From positions 1 through 64,000 of the forward strand of contig JADGRO010000014.1 in the NCBI GenBank assembly GCA_017880905.1: a stretch of DNA of 64,000 bases, read 5' to 3'. This stretch comes from Methylotenera sp. Lineage in GTDB: Bacteria; Pseudomonadota; Gammaproteobacteria; Burkholderiales; Methylophilaceae. Made by a program: the position numbers and the translations under genes. This document shows positions 7,448 to 16,477 of this stretch, piece by piece (position 1 is the first letter of the stretch; each line of letters starts with the position of its first letter). The notes beneath the pieces are model-generated. The model ran no database searches, was not told where the DNA came from, and saw nothing but the letters and a program-made list of their open reading frames with translations.

Positions 7448-8494
7448 TCAAGAAAATAAATCGGTTTCAGGCTTTCCAACCATGCTCACTCGTTTTACCG
7501 CCGCCACAAATTCAGCGTTTTTATGTAAATGATTCATGCTCATCGGGGGTCGCGCACCATGCATTCTTGCCAGCCTTGTGATACTTTGTGCAGGCATTTT
7601 CCATTCTAGTTTTTCCAGCAATTCATCAGCCAAATCTGGGCGATTGCATAGCAGTACCATGTCACAACCCGCATTCAGTGCGGCTAGGCTACGCGTGGTC
7701 ACGTCACCACCCACACTAGCACCTTCCATGCTTAAATCGTCGCTAAATATCACACCATTAAAGCCTAATCTTTCTCTTAATACTTTTTGCAACCACTTAG
7801 TCGAGAAGCCCGCCGGTTTATTGTCCACTTTTGGGTAAATCACATGTGCGGGCATAATCGCCGCCAAACCTTCGTCAATCATCTGCCGAAACGGCTGCAT
7901 ATCATTTTGTGCAATCCGGTCAAACTCGCGCTCATCCACGGGAATACTCACGTGTGAATCAGCCGCCACAAAACCATGCCCCGGAAAATGCTTACCCACC
8001 GCCGCCATACCGCCTTTTTTAAGGCCTTGCATTAAGCTAAAAGCCAGCTCATTAATGGCACGTGGGTCACGATGAAATGCCCTATCGCCAATCACCAGAC
8101 TATCACCATAATCCATATCCAACACGGGCGTGAAACTAAAATCCACGCCATGTGCACGCAATTCGGCCGCTAAAATCCATCCCGCTTCAACTGCGAGTTG
8201 TTTCGCTTTTTTACGGTCAGTATCCCAAATTTTGCCAAACTCGCGCATAGGCGGAATTATGGTAAAACCTTCTCGAAACCTTTGAACACGACCGCCTTCG
8301 TGATCCACTGCAATTAAAAGAGGTGGACTGCGAAGTGTATGGATACTGGCTGTTAGCGCGCTTAATTGTGCACAGTTTTCAAAATTACGTGCAAATAAAA
8401 TCACGCCGCCCACCAGCGGGTGTTGCAAACGACGAACATCATCGGCGCTTAATTCTGTGCCGACCACATCGAGCATAACCGGGCCTAAACTCAT
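7448..8494 (-). CDS. nagZ: Beta-N-acetylhexosaminidase
   Basis: A 348-residue cytoplasmic glycoside hydrolase of family 3 that removes N-acetylglucosamine from anhydro-muropeptides during cell-wall recycling. It has AVDHEGGRVQRF (~residues 62-73), the NagZ signature VGKHFPGHGFVAADSH (~162-177) with the catalytic His on the flexible loop, and the nucleophile region VIFSDDLSMEGA. Length and single-domain form match NagZ rather than larger GH3 glucosidases. It stands at the end of a run of minus-strand genes that includes an L,D-transpeptidase and peptide permeases, consistent with murein recycling. Confidence 0.93.
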   Translation of the reverse strand: MSLGPVMLDVVGTELSADDVRRLQHPLVGGVILFARNFENCAQLSALTASIHTLRSPPLLIAVDHEGGRVQRFREGFTIIPPMREFGKIWDTDRKKAKQLAVEAGWILAAELRAHGVDFSFTPVLDMDYGDSLVIGDRAFHRDPRAINELAFSLMQGLKKGGMAAVGKHFPGHGFVAADSHVSIPVDEREFDRIAQNDMQPFRQMIDEGLAAIMPAHVIYPKVDNKPAGFSTKWLQKVLRERLGFNGVIFSDDLSMEGASVGGDVTTRSLAALNAGCDMVLLCNRPDLADELLEKLEWKMPAQSITRLARMHGARPPMSMNHLHKNAEFVAAVKRVSMVGKPETDLFS

Positions 8495-8536
8495 GTTAAT
8501 TCTCTAACAATTAATGTGCTTATGTTAAACGATGCT

Positions 8537-9682
8537 TTACTTTAATCTATACAAGGAAGTGATTTCCTTAGCGCGCGCTAAATATAATGGGTCGGATTGA
8601 TCGCTGGCTTTGGCGTGCTTTGGTGCAATATCCAACTTTTCTATCACTTTCAAACCCGCGTCCGATATCCATTTCATCAATTCATCATTTGAACGCAAAC
8701 CCAAATTCTCCGCCAAATCTGAAAGTATCAGCCATGCTTCGCCAGTTTCATTCAAATGTGCCTTAACGTCAGCTAAAAAGCCTCGCAACATCATACTATT
8801 CGGATCATAGATCGCATGTTCAATCGGCGCGTTAGCCTTGGCAGGCAGCCACGGTGGGTTGCAGACGATTAAATCTGCCTTTTGCGCTTTAGTTTTAGAA
8901 TCTGGTGGAAACAAATCCGCCTCAACAATTTCAATATATGGCTTTAAACCCAAGCGCTCAATATTTTCTAGAGCACATTGCAACGCGCGCACATTGCTAT
9001 CTGTCGCGATGACTTTTCTAACACCGCGATTCACTAAAATCGCGGCGATAACACCCGTACCTGTACCGATATCAAATGCGATTTTTGGATTGTTGAGCGG
9101 CGCGTTATTGATCAATTCCAAATACTCGCCGCGTACAGGCGAATAAATACCATAGTGCGCATGAATATTGGCTTGCAGAGCATCGATAAAAATACCTTTT
9201 TTACGCCATTCATGCGCGCCTATCATGCCCAAAAGCTCGCGCAAAGAGAGTACCAACCTGGTAGGAATTTTTTCTGAAATGGCCTCAGTCACTGCCTCTT
9301 TCACATCGGGCGCACGCTTTAAATTGCAGCTGCCATGCTGCAACTCGATTAAAATTTTGTTAGTGATGCTAGCGCGCCCAATTCGCCGCGCACGATGCTG
9401 ATGAAATGCCTCGGTTAAATTTGCGGCTGGTTTAATTGTTTTGCGATCCACACGCCGCGTGATCGCTTGCAATAACTGCTTTGCATTTTGAAAATCCCCG
9501 CGATACAGCAAACCCGTGCCTTCACAAGCCAGTTTATAGGCGGCATCTGCCTTTGTCGTATCATCTGCTAGCACTACATTTTTTGGTGGAGCTGCTTTGG
9601 CTTCAGATTGCCAGGTTGCTTGTTGGGTTGTGTTTTTTTCTTGCCAAGTGATACTTAAATGATTGGTTAAATTTTCGGTCAA
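8537..9682 (-). CDS. Class I SAM-dependent methyltransferase (HemK/RsmC-like)
   Basis: A 381-residue protein. The C-terminal half is a Rossmann-fold methyltransferase with motif I FDIGTGTGVIAAIL, the acidic ribose-binding loop VIATDSN and the motif IV box VCNPPWLPA. NPPW/NPPY boxes are typical of enzymes that methylate exocyclic amino groups of nucleic acids or glutamine side chains. The N-terminal ~150 residues are unassigned and carry a basic segment (RAHQHRARRIGRAS-like). Substrate is unknown. The start codon overlaps the end of yhhQ by 4 bases (ATGA), so the two are translationally coupled. Confidence 0.75.
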   Translation of the reverse strand: MTENLTNHLSITWQEKNTTQQATWQSEAKAAPPKNVVLADDTTKADAAYKLACEGTGLLYRGDFQNAKQLLQAITRRVDRKTIKPAANLTEAFHQHRARRIGRASITNKILIELQHGSCNLKRAPDVKEAVTEAISEKIPTRLVLSLRELLGMIGAHEWRKKGIFIDALQANIHAHYGIYSPVRGEYLELINNAPLNNPKIAFDIGTGTGVIAAILVNRGVRKVIATDSNVRALQCALENIERLGLKPYIEIVEADLFPPDSKTKAQKADLIVCNPPWLPAKANAPIEHAIYDPNSMMLRGFLADVKAHLNETGEAWLILSDLAENLGLRSNDELMKWISDAGLKVIEKLDIAPKHAKASDQSDPLYLARAKEITSLYRLK

Positions 9683-10380
9683 CGCGTTTCCAATATAAAG
9701 GGGTTAAAGTCGGTATTGATATCATAATAATCCTCGTGTTCGACGCGTTTTAAAAATGCTACAATTTTGTACATAAATGGCGTAAACGCGACCTCTACCA
9801 TCACTTTTGCAGTAAATTGTGCAAGGATAATCATGGGCATTTTTTCATCTGGAAATTCCCCTGAGTTATAAAACGCCAGCGGAAAAAACAGCAGCGAATC
9901 CGCCGCCTCACCGAATATGGTCGAGCCAATAGTACGTGTCCACAACCAGCGGCCTTGTGTGAGGATTTTCATTTTGGCGAGTACATATGAATTCACAAAC
10001 TCGCCCGCAATGAACGAAACCAATGATGCCAAAGCTATCCGTGCCGTGGAGCCATATACAGATTGATAGGCGGCTTGATCGCGCCAAAACGGGGCAGGCG
10101 GCAAGGCAACTATCACCCACGCCATAAAGCTTGCAAACGCCAAGCCCACAAACCCCGCCCAAATCACGCGACGCGAGGCGCCGTAACCATAAACTTCTGT
10201 CAAAATATCGCCAAAAATGAACGAAATCGGGAAAAACATAATGCCCGCACCAAAGGTAAGCGTACCGACCAAGGGTGCATTAATTTGTGTGACCTTGCCA
10301 GGGCCAATAAGATTGGAACACACCAAAACAACCGCAAAGACGGCCATAATAAAATCGTAATACTTGTATTGTTTACGCAT
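9679..10380 (-). CDS. yhhQ: Queuosine precursor transporter YhhQ (VUT family)
   Basis: A 233-residue inner-membrane protein with about six hydrophobic helices. Family features: an early helix ending VCSNLIGPGKV, the segment ISFIFGDILTEVYGYGASRRVIWAGF, and the stretch RTIGSTIFGEAADSLLFFPL. YhhQ imports preQ0/preQ1 for queuosine synthesis in E. coli. The start overlaps the upstream permease gene by 8 bases and the end overlaps the methyltransferase by 4, so it belongs to one long operon. Its place beside peptide permeases has no obvious functional reason. Confidence 0.88.
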   Translation of the reverse strand: MRKQYKYYDFIMAVFAVVLVCSNLIGPGKVTQINAPLVGTLTFGAGIMFFPISFIFGDILTEVYGYGASRRVIWAGFVGLAFASFMAWVIVALPPAPFWRDQAAYQSVYGSTARIALASLVSFIAGEFVNSYVLAKMKILTQGRWLWTRTIGSTIFGEAADSLLFFPLAFYNSGEFPDEKMPMIILAQFTAKVMVEVAFTPFMYKIVAFLKRVEHEDYYDINTDFNPFILETR

Positions 10381-11173
10381 TCTCCAAGCCTCTCACATCA
10401 AGTTTATCTCTAAGTTGATCGCCCAAAAGATTAATCGCCAAAATCAAACTCATTAGGCTCAAGCCCACAATCAGCACATAGTGCGGGGCGACTAACATAT
10501 AACGTACACCATCGCGCAACATGGCGCCCCACGAGGCATTGGGCGCTTGTATGCCAAGCCCCAGAAAAGACAAACTGGCTTCTGCAATCATGATACTCGC
10601 TAAACTATAGGTCGCCTCGACAATTAAAATTGAGCCTAATAGCGGCAGAATGTGTTTGATGAGCAAGCGCGGCACGCTGGCGCCTAACGACTCTGCTGCT
10701 TGCACATGCTGGCGATTGCGCAGACTTAAGGTTTGGCCGCGGGTTAATCTTGCGTAACTCACCCAGCCGGCGATACACAACGCAATCATCAAATTGGTCA
10801 TGCCAGGCCCAAGCACTGCCGCAAACGCGATGGCTAATAACATGCCCGGAAAAGCCAAAAAGATATCAGTAATTTGCATCAAAATTAGGTCTACTTTCCC
10901 GCCATAAAATCCCGCCAGTAAGCCAATCAACACGCCGATAGTCATCGTTACAAGTGTTGTTAAAACTGCAACAGAAAACGAGATTTCCACGCCTTTTAAA
11001 ATACGCGCCAAAATATCGCGACCTAGGTCATCTGCGCCAAGCCAATGCTGGGCACTGGGGGTGGCGAGGATCGCGTTTAAATCGATACCATTGCCATGCA
11101 AACCAAAAACTCCGCCAATTAAAACGGCGGCAAGCCAAAAAATTAATAAAGCAACGGGTATGCGTTTAATCAT
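10373..11173 (-). CDS. Oligopeptide/dipeptide ABC transporter permease, DppC/OppC type
   Basis: A 266-residue inner-membrane permease of the DppC/OppC type. The N-terminus (FGLHGNGIDLNAILATPSAQHWLGADDLGRDILARI) holds the LG-D-GRD box that is diagnostic for this subunit. The membrane part carries the EAA-type loop AAESLGASVPRLLIKHILP that docks the ATPase. The C-terminus has the 'EASLSFLGLGIQAPNASWGAML' signature. It pairs with the DppB-type gene just upstream (8-base overlap). No ATPase gene follows, so the energy-coupling subunit must be encoded elsewhere. Confidence 0.9.
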   Translation of the reverse strand: MIKRIPVALLIFWLAAVLIGGVFGLHGNGIDLNAILATPSAQHWLGADDLGRDILARILKGVEISFSVAVLTTLVTMTIGVLIGLLAGFYGGKVDLILMQITDIFLAFPGMLLAIAFAAVLGPGMTNLMIALCIAGWVSYARLTRGQTLSLRNRQHVQAAESLGASVPRLLIKHILPLLGSILIVEATYSLASIMIAEASLSFLGLGIQAPNASWGAMLRDGVRYMLVAPHYVLIVGLSLMSLILAINLLGDQLRDKLDVRGLENA

Positions 11174-12080
11174 GGCTAAATTTCACCCGCGGATCAGCAA
11201 ATCGATACAAAATATCCGTGCATAAATTCACCAGTACATAACTAAGCGCCACTACCAACACGCAGGCTTGCGTTACAGGGTAATCGCGTTTTTCGATACT
11301 TTCCACCAACAGACGGCCAATGCCATCCCAACTGAAAATCGTCTCGGTGATGACTGTGCCCGCGAGCAAACTGCCCGTTTGCAACCCAACGATAGTGATA
11401 ATTGGCAACAGGGCCGCACGCAAGGCGTGGCGGATAATAACGGTTTTTTCGCTCAAGCCTTTGGCGCGTGCAGTGCGGATAAAATCCTCGTTCAGCGCTT
11501 CCAACAAACTGGTTCGGGTCATACGCGTTAAAATTGCGCTCAAGCCAAAACCCAGCGTGACTGCTGGCAAAATGATCGAGCTATTCGATTCCATGCCGCT
11601 TACAGGTAGCCAACCCAGCCACACCGCGAAAACCAGCATCAGCATTGGCCCCAGCCAGAATGCCGGCATTGCCGAAAAGCGCACCGAAATAATCGTCACC
11701 ACAAAATCTTGCCAATGATTCGCTTTTAGGGCGGCGTAAATACCCAGCGGAATGCCTATCACCAAACCAATAATAAGCGACAATGCTGCAAGTTTTAACG
11801 TAGCGGGATAACGCGTTTTGATGAGCTCGATAATCGGTATTTTAGTATGAATAGATTGGCCTAAATCGCCATGCGCAAGCTTGGCAATATAACTGCCAAA
11901 TTGCTGATAGAGCGGTTGATTTAGCCCTAAATCTTCACGCAATTGCATGCGGTCAGCAGTACTTGCGGATTCGCCAAGCATCACTTCTACCGGGTCGCCT
12001 GGCACCAGATGGATCAGTAAAAAAGTGAGTAGCAGAACGCCGAAAATAACGATGCAGAAGCTTACAATGCGCTTAACCAT
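11166..12080 (-). CDS. Oligopeptide/dipeptide ABC transporter permease, DppB/OppB type
   Basis: A 304-residue inner-membrane permease. It has the typical DppB start (FGVLLLTFLLIHLVPGDPVE), the LGLNQPLYQQF stretch that begins the periplasmic loop, five further hydrophobic segments and the EAA loop TARAKGLSEKTVIIRHALRAALLP for contact with the ATPase. The C-terminal 'GTVITETIFSWDGIGRL' and 'RDYPVTQACVL' segments are family hallmarks. It overlaps both neighbours by 8 bases: an L,D-transpeptidase gene upstream and the DppC-type gene downstream. Confidence 0.92.
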   Translation of the reverse strand: MVKRIVSFCIVIFGVLLLTFLLIHLVPGDPVEVMLGESASTADRMQLREDLGLNQPLYQQFGSYIAKLAHGDLGQSIHTKIPIIELIKTRYPATLKLAALSLIIGLVIGIPLGIYAALKANHWQDFVVTIISVRFSAMPAFWLGPMLMLVFAVWLGWLPVSGMESNSSIILPAVTLGFGLSAILTRMTRTSLLEALNEDFIRTARAKGLSEKTVIIRHALRAALLPIITIVGLQTGSLLAGTVITETIFSWDGIGRLLVESIEKRDYPVTQACVLVVALSYVLVNLCTDILYRFADPRVKFSHD

Positions 12081-12555
12081 TGTGAATGTAAACGCGGATG
12101 CCTACTGCTACTAAATCAAACAGCGCAATTACGTCATTATTCTTCATGCGTACGCATCCATGCGAGCCAATCGCTCCCATTTGCACGCTTTCTGGCGCAC
12201 CGTGAATATAAATATAACGCTGCATGGTATCCACATTCCCCAGTCGGTTTTTGCCAACTTCTGTGCCGGAAAGCCACAAAATCCGCGTTAAAATCCAGTC
12301 TCTATCAGGAAAAGCTGCGACTGATTCTGGTGTACAAATTTCGCCTGTTGACCTACGCCCAACAAACACGCTATTTGTGGCGCAACCCCCGCCAATCTTG
12401 GCGCGAACGATATGAGCGCCCACTGGCGTACAGCCGCTATCCTTCTCACACCCCGTGCCATTGACCGCAGTAGAAACACCATATCTGGCAATTACACCGC
12501 CAGAATCATCATAAAGCGTGAGCATTTGTAGCTTAATAGAAATTTCAATGCGCAT
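12073..12555 (-). CDS. L,D-transpeptidase/YkuD-domain protein without signal peptide
   Basis: A 160-residue protein that is essentially one YkuD catalytic domain. The active-site block reads YIYIHGAPESVQMGAIGSHGCVRM, with the conserved HG, then SHGCVR (catalytic Cys, His). The YkuD fold forms or remodels L,D-linkages on murein tetrapeptides. The N-terminus (MRIEISIKLQMLTLYDDSGG) has no signal peptide or membrane helix, so the protein looks cytoplasmic, unlike most such enzymes. It is embedded between the peptide-binding lipoprotein gene (11-base overlap) and dppB-like gene (8-base overlap), which hints at a role on incoming murein peptides; this is inference. Confidence 0.85.
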   Translation of the reverse strand: MRIEISIKLQMLTLYDDSGGVIARYGVSTAVNGTGCEKDSGCTPVGAHIVRAKIGGGCATNSVFVGRRSTGEICTPESVAAFPDRDWILTRILWLSGTEVGKNRLGNVDTMQRYIYIHGAPESVQMGAIGSHGCVRMKNNDVIALFDLVAVGIRVYIHNG

Positions 12556-14017
12556 GATTGCTTATTGTAGCCGAGCTTGTAATTATTGCTAAATCATCCC
12601 AATCGCCGTCAGGTTTTGGCGAATAATTATTGATGTCTTTGTTAAAGGCAGCAAATTGCCCTTCGTACCAAAGTGGAATGTACGGCAACTGCGCGTGAAT
12701 GCGCGCCGTAGCGGCCTGCCAATCTTCATTTGCAAGCAATTTATCAAGCTCGGCATCTGCATAACGTCCGCGGTTAAAACCATTCGGTGGAAGGCTTTGT
12801 GAGCCAAACGCTTTAGCGTAAATTTCCGGCGTTTTGATACCTACCCAAGTAAGGCCGAATAGCTGAAAATTACCTTGTTTGACATCCTCAAAAAACGTGC
12901 CCCAATCGAGGCTGCGGATTCCTAACGCGATGCCTGCTACGGCCATCTGTGCTTGTAATATGGTAGCAAAGCGTACACGCTGTGCATCGGTAGAAGTTTT
13001 GTAAACCAACTTGAGCGGCAGCTTGACACCCGCTTCAAGTAAAAGTTTTTTGGCTAACATTGGGTTGTAATCGTAAGGTTTTAAATCGACATTCCCCGCC
13101 CAGTGCTCAGGCGGCAAAATCGCGCCCGCAATACGCGAATTTTTGACCATTACTTTATCGATAATCGCTTGGCGGTCAATCGCATGGGCTAAAGCTTGCC
13201 GCACTTTTAAATTTTTCAATAGCGGGTCTTGCATATTTAAGCCAAGATATGAAAAATTAGCCCCCACGCTGGTTTTAACGCTGATTTCGGGCTTAGATTC
13301 TAGATATTTCACCAGTTCCGGTGGTAAATCGCCCTGAATCAAATCAGCCTCGCCGCGCAACAGTTTTAGTACACGCACGGTGGGATCTTTTGCCTCTTGC
13401 AGGCTGATGATTTGCCTGTCTTTGATGCGCTGTAATATGAGTTTATTTTGCCAGCTAACAAACTTTAGTGGCCCATTGCCGACTGGATGATGTGAAAAAT
13501 CGTGGCCTTGTTGAATCAAATCTTTTGGCAAAATACCAATAATCAACTTGGCTGGAAAGTTTGTATCTACTTTCTTTAGGCTAAATAAAATGGTGTTTTC
13601 GTCTTCAACTTGAATGCTTTCGATATTGGCAAACTCTGCCGTATGCGGCGAATCTTTTAGTTGAAGCAAAGAATCATAAGTGGCTTTTACATCCGCCGCA
13701 GTGAGTGGCGTTTGGTTGTGAAACAACGCACGATTTTTTATTAATGTGAATCGATAATTATTGTTATTAACCACCTGCCACGAAGCCAATATTGGTGCGG
13801 GCTTAGAAGCAGTATCAAAATCTACCAATGGTTGATAAATCAGCCGATTCACACGCTCCGAAGCTGCATCGGTGGCATAGCGCGGGTCCAAATTGAGTGG
13901 CGCTTGCGCAATGGCAAAGTGGATTTCCGAAGTTTCTAATACCGAAGTCTCTGATGATGTATCCTCACAAGCCACAAGCAACAACACACACAATATCAGC
14001 AAGATTTTTTTAAGCAT
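12545..14017 (-). CDS. Peptide-type ABC transporter substrate-binding lipoprotein (SBP family 5)
   Basis: About 490 residues. It starts best at the ATG at 14017, which gives the lipoprotein signal MLKKILLILCVLLLVAC with the lipobox LVAC. The frame is open 10 codons further upstream. SBP_bac_5 features: IHFAIAQAPLNLDPRYATDA, then LIYQPLVDFD, FTLIKNRALFHNQTPLTAADV and 'VRQALAHAIDRQAIIDKVM'. Family members deliver oligopeptides, murein peptides or nickel to DppBC-type permeases. It is the first gene of a compact minus-strand operon (L,D-transpeptidase, two permeases, yhhQ, methyltransferase, then nagZ). Specificity for murein peptides is suggested only by context. Confidence 0.88.
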   Translation of the reverse strand: MLKKILLILCVLLLVACEDTSSETSVLETSEIHFAIAQAPLNLDPRYATDAASERVNRLIYQPLVDFDTASKPAPILASWQVVNNNNYRFTLIKNRALFHNQTPLTAADVKATYDSLLQLKDSPHTAEFANIESIQVEDENTILFSLKKVDTNFPAKLIIGILPKDLIQQGHDFSHHPVGNGPLKFVSWQNKLILQRIKDRQIISLQEAKDPTVRVLKLLRGEADLIQGDLPPELVKYLESKPEISVKTSVGANFSYLGLNMQDPLLKNLKVRQALAHAIDRQAIIDKVMVKNSRIAGAILPPEHWAGNVDLKPYDYNPMLAKKLLLEAGVKLPLKLVYKTSTDAQRVRFATILQAQMAVAGIALGIRSLDWGTFFEDVKQGNFQLFGLTWVGIKTPEIYAKAFGSQSLPPNGFNRGRYADAELDKLLANEDWQAATARIHAQLPYIPLWYEGQFAAFNKDINNYSPKPDGDWDDLAIITSSATISNHAH

Positions 14018-14124
14018 GCTATCAATTATATTCTCAATATTACACATGATTGCAGCGCGGGCTTGATAAGTTTATTATGGTCGGAATATTTAGCCGACGC
14101 ACATTTAACCATGGGGAGAGAGCG

Positions 14125-14541
14125 ATGACTGGCGTAATTCAACTTTTGGGGCGCATAATGCTGGCGCTTATTTTTATTCTGGCAGGCTTGGGCAAGATTC
14201 GAGACCCAGCAGGCACTATAGGCTATATGCAATCCGTAGGCTTGCCCGGCGTGTTGTTGTGGCCGACTATTGCATTGGAAGTATTAGGCGGCCTAGCTCT
14301 TGCAGTAGGCCACCATACAAGAGCTGCGCCTTTTGCACTTGCCGTCTTTTCAGTAGTTGCCGCATGCATTTTTCACCATAATTTTGCTGACCAATTGCAA
14401 TTGATTATGTTCTTGAAAGACATCGCCATTGCTGGCGGCCTACTGCTGTTAGCGTTAGGCGGAAAAACTGCGTACTGTATAGATAGTTATATAGATAACA
14501 GAAAAAGCAAAGCTAATTTTTTTGGGACTCGGCAGGACTAG
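14125..14541 (+). CDS. DoxX-family membrane protein
   Basis: About 138 residues with four hydrophobic helices. The N-terminal [19 protein letters not shown] followed by a '[13 protein letters not shown]' loop, and '[12 protein letters not shown]' further on, are the DoxX/YqjF pattern. The ATG at 14125 follows GGGGAGAG closely and is preferred to the in-frame ATG further upstream. Family members are small inner-membrane proteins, some linked to thiosulfate:quinone or stress responses; no function can be assigned here. It is divergent from the peptide-transport operon and its end overlaps the convergent rlmD by 4 bases. Confidence 0.8.
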   Translation: MTGVIQLLGRIMLALIFILAGLGKIRDPAGTIGYMQSVGLPGVLLWPTIALEVLGGLALAVGHHTRAAPFALAVFSVVAACIFHHNFADQLQLIMFLKDIAIAGGLLLLALGGKTAYCIDSYIDNRKSKANFFGTRQD

Positions 14542-15914
14542 TTTCTCTCGAACAAAGCAATGGATTCCACATGCGCAGTGTGCGGAAACATGTTAATCAC
14601 ACCTGCAGCGCTTAAGATATAGCCTTTTTCGTGTACCAGCACGCCCGCATCACGCGCCAGCGTGGCAGGGTTGCACGACACATACACTATGCGCTTGGGC
14701 GAAGTGTCTGGCTCAATCGCTTTAATGAGTTCAAACGCTCCGTCACGTGGCGGATCGACCAGCCACTTATCAAACTTGCCTAGTTCGCTCAAGCTTTCCG
14801 CAGTCAGCTTAAATAAATCTGCTACGCCAAATGTTGCATTGTTAATTTTGTTTAGCTGCGCACTTTCGTTAGCTCTATCGACCAAATTCTCCAGGCCTTC
14901 AAAACCCAACACAGATGCACCACTTCGAGCGATTGGCAAAGTAAAATTACCAATGCCGCAAAAGAAATCTGCAATGTTTTCACCTTTTTTCGGTACCAAT
15001 AATTGCATGGCGCGGCGTACCATTACTTGGTTGATTTGCGGATTGACTTGCGTGAATTCGTTGGGTTTAAACGTATAAATCAAATCAAATTCAGGCAGGC
15101 TGTAAGCCGATGCTGGTGCGGCTTGCGGCCAAAAAGGTTTTATCGTATCCGGGCCTTTGGTTTGCGTCCAAATCTGCACGTTGTGATTTTCTGCAAAGGT
15201 TTTTAGCAAGGTTTCGTCATTAGCATTCAGTGCATCCATAATACGCAAAATCAGCACAATCACATAAGCGCCTTCGCGCGTATTCTTTAAGTCGGGCTCA
15301 CCAACGGCCAATTCAATTTGCGGTAGCTTATCTCTAATGCTTAGTTGTAAAATCAACGTTTGCAAGGGTGAAATTAAGGCAGAAACTTCTGGCACAAGTA
15401 CTTCGCAGCTATTCATATCGGCCACAAAGTGCGTAGCTTTCTCGTTAAAACCCACCAGCACGCGTTGTTTTTTCTCTACATATTTCACGCTTAAGCGCGC
15501 CTTATGCCGATAACCCCAAGTTGGGCCATATAGCGGCGGCAGCATATTCTCAGCTTTCACCTTACCGATATGCCATAAATCGGCTTCTAACAAGCGTTGT
15601 TTTGCCGCCACTTGCGCAGCAAAATCCAAATGTTGTATTTTGCAACCGCCACACACACCAAAGTGCGGGCATTTTGGCATAACTCTTTGATTCGATTGTT
15701 TTAATATTTCCACCACATTAGCGATTTCGTAAGTGCTTTTTATGTGATGCGATTGATAGGTGACTTTTTCGTTTGGCAGTGCGCCATCAATAAAGATAGT
15801 TTTGCCATCAACATATGCAACACCGCGCCCTTCTTGGTCTAGAGACTCGATGATTGCCGTTAAAATTGGATTTAATGCGGGATTCTGATGCGATTTATTG
15901 CGATTTCTTCTCAT
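14538..15914 (-). CDS. rlmD: 23S rRNA (uracil-1939-C5)-methyltransferase RlmD
   Basis: A 458-residue RNA methyltransferase. An N-terminal TRAM domain ([30 protein letters not shown]) binds RNA. The Fe-S cluster region has [17 protein letters not shown]. The methyltransferase domain carries [14 protein letters not shown] (motif I), [16 protein letters not shown] and the catalytic box [14 protein letters not shown] with the nucleophilic Cys and a preceding Pro-rich loop. The 4Fe-4S pattern and TRAM domain separate RlmD (RumA) from TrmA. C-terminal [11 protein letters not shown] is typical. Confidence 0.93.
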   Translation of the reverse strand: MRRNRNKSHQNPALNPILTAIIESLDQEGRGVAYVDGKTIFIDGALPNEKVTYQSHHIKSTYEIANVVEILKQSNQRVMPKCPHFGVCGGCKIQHLDFAAQVAAKQRLLEADLWHIGKVKAENMLPPLYGPTWGYRHKARLSVKYVEKKQRVLVGFNEKATHFVADMNSCEVLVPEVSALISPLQTLILQLSIRDKLPQIELAVGEPDLKNTREGAYVIVLILRIMDALNANDETLLKTFAENHNVQIWTQTKGPDTIKPFWPQAAPASAYSLPEFDLIYTFKPNEFTQVNPQINQVMVRRAMQLLVPKKGENIADFFCGIGNFTLPIARSGASVLGFEGLENLVDRANESAQLNKINNATFGVADLFKLTAESLSELGKFDKWLVDPPRDGAFELIKAIEPDTSPKRIVYVSCNPATLARDAGVLVHEKGYILSAAGVINMFPHTAHVESIALFERN

Positions 15915-16024
15915 CGCAACATTTTATCCGATAAGCCAATAATAGCGTAATTGCAAATATCATGATAAACTACATTCATAAAGTCTTCTAAGTACTTATA
16001 TAATTTAAGGAAGTTGATATTAAA

Positions 16025-16477
16025 ATGAATAAACCATCATACAAATTAGTCACTTTAATTAGTTTAATTTTTGCGAGCCATCTTGCGTTTGCAAATTTGC
16101 CCAAAACACAAACCTCCGCCACTGGCTTGCGTTACATGACAGGTGGCATCGGCGAAGACCAAGTGGAAGAAATGCAACCTTATGCCAAAAAATTCACACT
16201 AAATTTAGTATTTTCTGAAGGCGTGGTGGGCCGCTTAGCCACCAATGTCAACGTTAATATTTACGACGAAGCAAGCAACCTCACGTTTCGTATTGTCGGC
16301 TCTGAGCCTGTGTTGTACGTGAATTTACCAGCTGGCACTTACACGATTTTAGCCAATAATAACGGCAATAAATTGCGTCAAAAAATCACACTCGAAGGCA
16401 ATATTAACAAAAAAGTGGTGCTGAATTGGAAAGATTTTGTAGAAGAAGATGTGCCCTTAGACGCTGAAGGCAATTAA
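16025..16477 (+). CDS. Exported protein of unknown function
   Basis: A 150-residue protein with a clear signal peptide (NKPSYKLVTLISLIFASHLAFA, cleavage near AFA-NL). The mature part contains the opening 'TGLRYMTGGIGEDQVEEM' and 'YTILANNNGNKLRQKITL', which looks like a small beta-sandwich domain, as in carboxypeptidase-regulatory-like modules. I know no function. A likely Shine-Dalgarno AAGGAAG lies 8-9 bases before the ATG. Its stop overlaps the convergent exonuclease gene by 4 bases. Confidence 0.6.
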   Translation: MNKPSYKLVTLISLIFASHLAFANLPKTQTSATGLRYMTGGIGEDQVEEMQPYAKKFTLNLVFSEGVVGRLATNVNVNIYDEASNLTFRIVGSEPVLYVNLPAGTYTILANNNGNKLRQKITLEGNINKKVVLNWKDFVEEDVPLDAEGN

